Below, in pieces: positions 57,001-63,000 of a DNA stretch of 64,000 nt. Where the stretch lies: assembly GCF_001522545.3 (NCBI RefSeq), contig NC_031799.1:33868958-33932957 (forward strand), in the 5' to 3' direction. Under the pieces are notes generated by a model, which saw only the letters and a list, made by a program, of their open reading frames with translations, searched no databases and was not told the DNA's origin. The position numbers and the translations under genes are program-made. Each line of letters opens with the position of its first letter. Position 1 is the stretch's first letter. Source of the DNA: Parus major (Eukaryota > Chordata > Aves > Passeriformes > Paridae).

Positions 57001-60000
57001 CCTTCCCCTTACCCCTTGACAAGAGCATTATCCAAAACAGAGTTTAGCCTAACAAATAGTGTGGTTGAAGGCCCAGATAATTTCCTGTAGACTCCTGAAA
57101 GTGCAGGACTGTTAGGCTTGGAAAAGATTTCTAGGATAATGTATCAAGTCCAACCACAAACCTGGCTCTACTTAAATAAGTCACCACAAAAAGAGATCCC
57201 CAAATGCCACATCCACAAATCTTTTGAACACTTCCAGTAATGGCGATTCCACCACTTCCCTGGGCAGTCTATTCTAATGACAGACTTCCCTTTGGTGAAG
57301 AGATTTTTCCTCAGCCACTTTAAATGTCCTCTGGTGCAATCTGAGGCTGTTTCCTTTGGTCTTGATGCTTGGAGACCACTCCCCACTTTGCTACATCCTC
57401 CTTTCAGGCAAGTTGTAGAGTGGTAAGGTGACCTCTGAGCCTCCTTTTCTCCAGACAAAACAATCCAAGCTCCCACAGCTTCTCTTCCTAGGACTTGTGC
57501 TCCAGACCCTTAAGCAGCTCCATTGCCTTTCTTTGGACACACTCCACCTCAATATCAGCATTGTAAATATTCCAAGTGATTACTAAAAATGTTTGCAAAC
57601 CAAATTGCAGAAGTTCAAAGAATATATTCAATGAGATTCCTAACCAGATCTTTCTATTACTTTTTTGTTACCTTCAGTACATGCTCCTTAGTTGAGTATA
57701 TTATCTTTAATGATACAGTCATCAAAGATGTGCCATTTAAATAGCATTATTTCAATTACTGAAATTGATGTGTTGTCCATTGTGATTTTTGTTAAGGGTG
57801 CATAAAGATGTTTAGATCTTTAGATGTTCAGTCAGTTCAGCTTCCCATTTCTTTATTATTTTCAAAAAAAGTTTCTTTGCTTTTACTCAATACTGGACTT
57901 AAGACAATGACATAAGCTTACATGTTTGTTCTATTTGCTAATATTCTTATGTTCCTCTGAACCAAACTTTTGCTTGTCCTTACATAGTTGTTGAGATTTT
58001 TGCATTTCTCATCGAGTTTATTGATAAAGGTCTGAAATTACTATATCACTATAATAGTGTATGTGTAGTGGTATGGACAACTTCATATCTAATGTCTTGC
58101 TCTTAGGAAATGTGATCAGATAGTAACATTTCTTGTTTTGCGGCTTATATTTTATATATCTTTGCTATCAGAATAAGCCAAAATATTTACAGAAAGTTCT
58201 GCAATTTCTGCAAAAACTACTCAAAGGTAATAATTTTGAAAGTTGAAGTATATTCTCTATATATCATATCTAGGTTTCCCATGTTGGCTGTTTTATTTGT
58301 GTGCCTACAGGATTTTCTAGTTTGTCCCACAAATGTCAATGTTTCTTAGATGTTTCAATTGTATTGATTAATCTTAGTCTTCTCTTGGTAATAAAGTACC
58401 CATGGAAGAGTTGTGGATCTTAGGATCACTCCTAAAAACTTTTGAAAGGTTAGATATCACAATTTACCAAATAGAGCAGAAGAATCTGAATCATCAGAAG
58501 AATCTGAATCCCCTTCTAAAGCCTGCTTTCACATTGTGTCAATATATTCCCCTTTGATAGGCAGTCTCTAAAAATCCATGTTGTGACAACTTGGTCTACC
58601 AGGGCTGTTCTTTCGTGATTCAGTTGCCTTATCCAATGTGTTTTTCATCTCTTCTAACTGTAGGTAGTGTCAAGCCTCTACTGGTCTGTCTTTGGTCTAT
58701 CTCTGTTCTTAATCCAGAACAATTTCCAGGAGCAAGTTTCCATCTGATCCTGCTGCTGAGATGGGGAGTTCTGCTATTCTTCTAGTCTAGATTTTTTTTT
58801 TTTTTTAACTAATGATTGTGATTTTTTTGAGTATTTCTCACATAACTCTTACATTCAGTTGATTTTCAAAAAACGAAGTAGCTTGCTGAAATGTTAATGA
58901 ATATTTTGGCTTGCTTCTTTCTTCCAGTATTCTATTTTTTGTCATTTTAAGTAAGGCAGAGACTTTCCTGCTGATTTTATTTTTTAAATTGACTCTTCTT
59001 TCTTAGTGACAAATAACTTGTCTTTCCAGGAAAAAAAAGCAATTCTTCTAGTTCATTCAATTAGTTCTCTCTCAGAGAACTAATATCTGAAACATCATCC
59101 CTCTCCGGAAAGTAGTAAATACATCAGAAATATGCATCACTATTTCTAGAAAAATCCATTGATCTTCCAAAATTACAATGGAGTTTGATGGACAGTGATT
59201 AGTATGCAGTGGCTTGCTAAGGACAGTCCTTTTAATTATGTATAGTGCAAAGCTGTTGATCAACAGATATCCTTAGAGAAAGAAGACATTGCTGACGACT
59301 GCTCATAAGACTACTGCTAAATATAAATTTAAGATCCCTCTGTGGAAGCAAAATTGTATAAATGTAACATCCAGTGAAGCACTTAACCGAATGTGTGGTA
59401 AAAGGCTTGTAAACAACATCATTATGTGACACAATCTGTGGCTAAAGTCTACTACAAAAAATTTTCAATTCTACATAGTTGATTCTGTAATGTCTTGTTT
59501 AGCCAATCCTGTTTACTTATTTGGTTTGGATTTTAAACTTCCATTTACTGTTGACTGATTCTCCTTTAATTTCCTCTGGGCTCAATTAATTCCAAATTGA
59601 AAATTCCACATGCTGTGTTTTATTATAGTTTACAACACAATTTAAATTTCCTTTGTCTGTGGGATACATGTTGATGTAAATAACGCCTTCAATCTTACAG
59701 TTTAACTATATTTTTTTCCTTTGTCTTCCTGCTTCCTGTGGTGTGAGAAACAATGGGAAAGGGAACTTAGTGGCATGGTAAGTTAGTGAACTAGTCTTTC
59801 ACCACTGAAGAATTAATTCCAGAATTCAGATGCAATTAAATATGGATATCTCATTTCTTAAACTATGTTAGAGAGAGAAAAATGGTTCTAAAATTTTGGA
59901 TGCTGCATGTCAACAGTTTGAAATACAGGAAAGATGGTCTGTCTAAAAAGACTGGCTGTTCATAGATGAGAGTTACTGTTAGTCATAGCTTGTTCTTGTG

Positions 60001-63000
60001 ACAGGACTCAATTAGTAAGAGACTTTTCATTAGTTACAATTAAAACTTCTGTCTTCTCTGTCTCCTGGTTGTCTCCATTTAGCAAGTAAACTCTTGAAGA
60101 GAGATTGTTTTTGAGATTTTAAAATCCATAATGGTTATTTCAGTTGTGAATGTGAGTAGCAGAATGTGCTCTCTGATTAAGCTGCCTGATGTTTCATGTT
60201 GTGTTTTTTATACCCACATACATATGTGGGTATAGGTACTTCTAAATATATGTGAAACACTTTTAAAAGGACTGCAAGATGTCTTGTGTACTCAAATTGC
60301 TCTGGTGTGGTGTTTATGCTAATATTACGTTTTGTCATTCCTTGTCACTGTAAGATTGATTTGAAATTACACTTCTTTGGAAAAGGTCAGCTAATGGAAG
60401 AACAGTTTAATCTTTTTTATTTTACCAAGCTTGGAATTTTCTATGTTGTAGCTATTTTATACTCTGGATTTATGTACTTCATTCATTTTAAATGTACTTC
60501 TTATTGTGAATATGAAGTCTTACTTTTTCCACTTTAGCTTCTTAACTCCTCACTTTCTTCACTGTAGTCTGAATTATTTCTTGACTTCCTTCCAGTTTAT
60601 TATATTCAGGTAAGTAATAACTTACAGGTTTTTTTAATAGGGTTTCTGAAGCTAATTGATAAAATTTTGGATGGAATTTAGTAGATGAATTTTGGACTAT
60701 GTGAAAGGCATTTCACACCTCATTTGTATTCTTACTTTGAAATTTCTATTTTTCTTTTCTAGTGTATTCCCTTTTGGCCTGAAAATGATGCCAACAAACT
60801 GCTTGTTAGAGTTGAAAATTCTGATCTCCCTCCAAAGAAGATAAATTTTGATCATCAAGAAAGCTGTCTTTTACTGCATTTGGACAATAAGGTAACAAAT
60901 TGCCTTCCGTATTTAGATGTTAGGTAAAACAGCATAAATCACTTTTTTATTTTCATTCTCAAAACTTTGTTTTCCCATGAAATCAGGTATTGCAAAACCC
61001 TAGCGGAGGAAAAGATTGTTTATACAAATACATTCTCATACTCTCTTTTTCATGTGTGTATAAACAGATGTAAGTAGGTATTCTGTTTTAAGCACTTCTC
61101 TGGGGAGCAGTTCTACAGGAGCTAAAATACAGCTTGTTTTGCAAGTATTCTTTGTGAGAAGTACTAATATTAGTTTTAAACTAACACTGAGTTGCTCTGA
61201 AAAGTAAATTTGCACTAAATATACTTGTATTTATGTTGCAGATAGTCTCATCTAGCAGTAGTTTTTAAGTAGGTGAATGGTTTTTGAAGTATAATGTTCT
61301 TGAGGGCATGAATGTGTATGCTTGTAATAAGGAGGGTTATTCTACTACCAGTCTGACTTTTCACAGTATGGAACTCCTGCATAGTTTTAATTACCAAGTG
61401 TAATACCTGCTATCTAGTATTTAGATCAAGGAAATATTTTCAAGATATGGAAAAACAACTATTTTTACTACATGATAGTTTCATCTTATGATGAGAGGAA
61501 AAGCTTTCAAAATATTTAAATTACATTTGCTTTGCTGAGAATTCATTCTGCTGTTACTTTATAATTTTTACAACTGATAGCTTGGAGGAATTGCAGTGGA
61601 TGTTAATCTGACTGAACATTCTACAGTGATTACCTTTTCTAATTACCATGATGGTGCAGCTCCATTTCTGTTGATTAACCATACCAAAGAGGAAATTATT
61701 GAGTACGGACAAAGGTACGTATGAAGAGGTTTAGTTTGGATGTTTGCATGAAGACATGTGAACTGTAGTTTTGTAGTTTGTATATTGTAAGCTTGCATTC
61801 TCTAAAGAAGCCTGCTTTAAAGAAATGGCTCTCAAATTTTGTCAGAGCACCCAAAAATCTCTTGCTTGGTAAATTGAAGACAATGAGTTGTTAGCAATGT
61901 TATATAGTGCTAGGTAGTTCTACAACTGAGTTGTTTTGTGTTGTCTTTTTATATTAATTTCGTGGCCTTGTGGCATCTACATTCCTGATGAGGGGGCAGT
62001 GGATGTAGTTTCCTCAAATTGTGCAGTGCTGACTGTGCAGAATAAGTAAGGAAGGAGATATAGATGAAAGCATGGGTTAAAGTTATGTGAGATGTGAGGG
62101 GGTGAGAGGTAGTTATGTAAATTTTGTCAAGCTAGGATGAAACTAAGATAATTTTAACAAATATTAGTTTTCTGCACAGAGTGAATATTTACTTCTGCAC
62201 TTGCACACAGTTACTCTGTTCTCTACCTGTAATCACCTTGTAATGCTTTGCCACTGTATGCAGATACTGTGCAATGCTGAGAAGTGTATACCTGCAGCAT
62301 TCTGCTCTTTTTTTCTACTCTTTTTTCCCTTCAGTCAGTCAGAGCAATGTAGTTTAAAGATTTTTACTTGGAGGGTGTAAGAGTTGCTAGTCAAATCCTG
62401 TTTGCTTCCTGCTTGCTTGAAGAATGATTGTTTGATTTGTTTTTTCTCTGTAAAGATTAATAACTTTTATCTTTTCAGATGAATTGTGGGCATTCATCGT
62501 GCTAATTTAATTAGAACAGTGTATTTTGAGTGGAAGGGCCAATCATTTAGTCCAACTGCCTGACCACCAGGTCTTATCGAAAGTTTAAGCATGTTATTAA
62601 GAGTATTGTCCAAGTCAAGGGCTGGGGCATCTCCTGTCTCTCAAGAAAGCCTATTCCAGTGCTTTGAAATAAAATCGTCCTAATGTCCAGTCTGAACCTC
62701 CCCTAGCACAGCGTGGATGCAAGGGAATGGTTCAAATCACTGGATCCCAGCAAGCAGAGATCAGCATCTCTGCACTTCCTCTCCTGGGATAGCCTCCTTT
62801 CAGAGAGCTGTAGAAGACAATTCTGCAAGTTTTTAACTGTGTGTGAGGGGGAATGGAATTTAAAACACATTTGTCTGAAAATGTTCATCACAAGAGGGTA
62901 AAGAAAATGAATACTACTGTATGTACTTAATTTTTAAAGTATATGTGTCTATTTTAAAGTACACTTTTTTGTATTTATTTATATAAAATACATATAAAAG

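Larger units (their letters stand above)
56242..60762 (+). other. Intron w36-w37 (4.5 kb)
   Basis: It contains the CR1 at 57098-57560, a GC-richer unidentified block at about 56580-57060, and a 12-bp-arm hairpin at 60209. No gene recognised. Confidence 0.8.
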
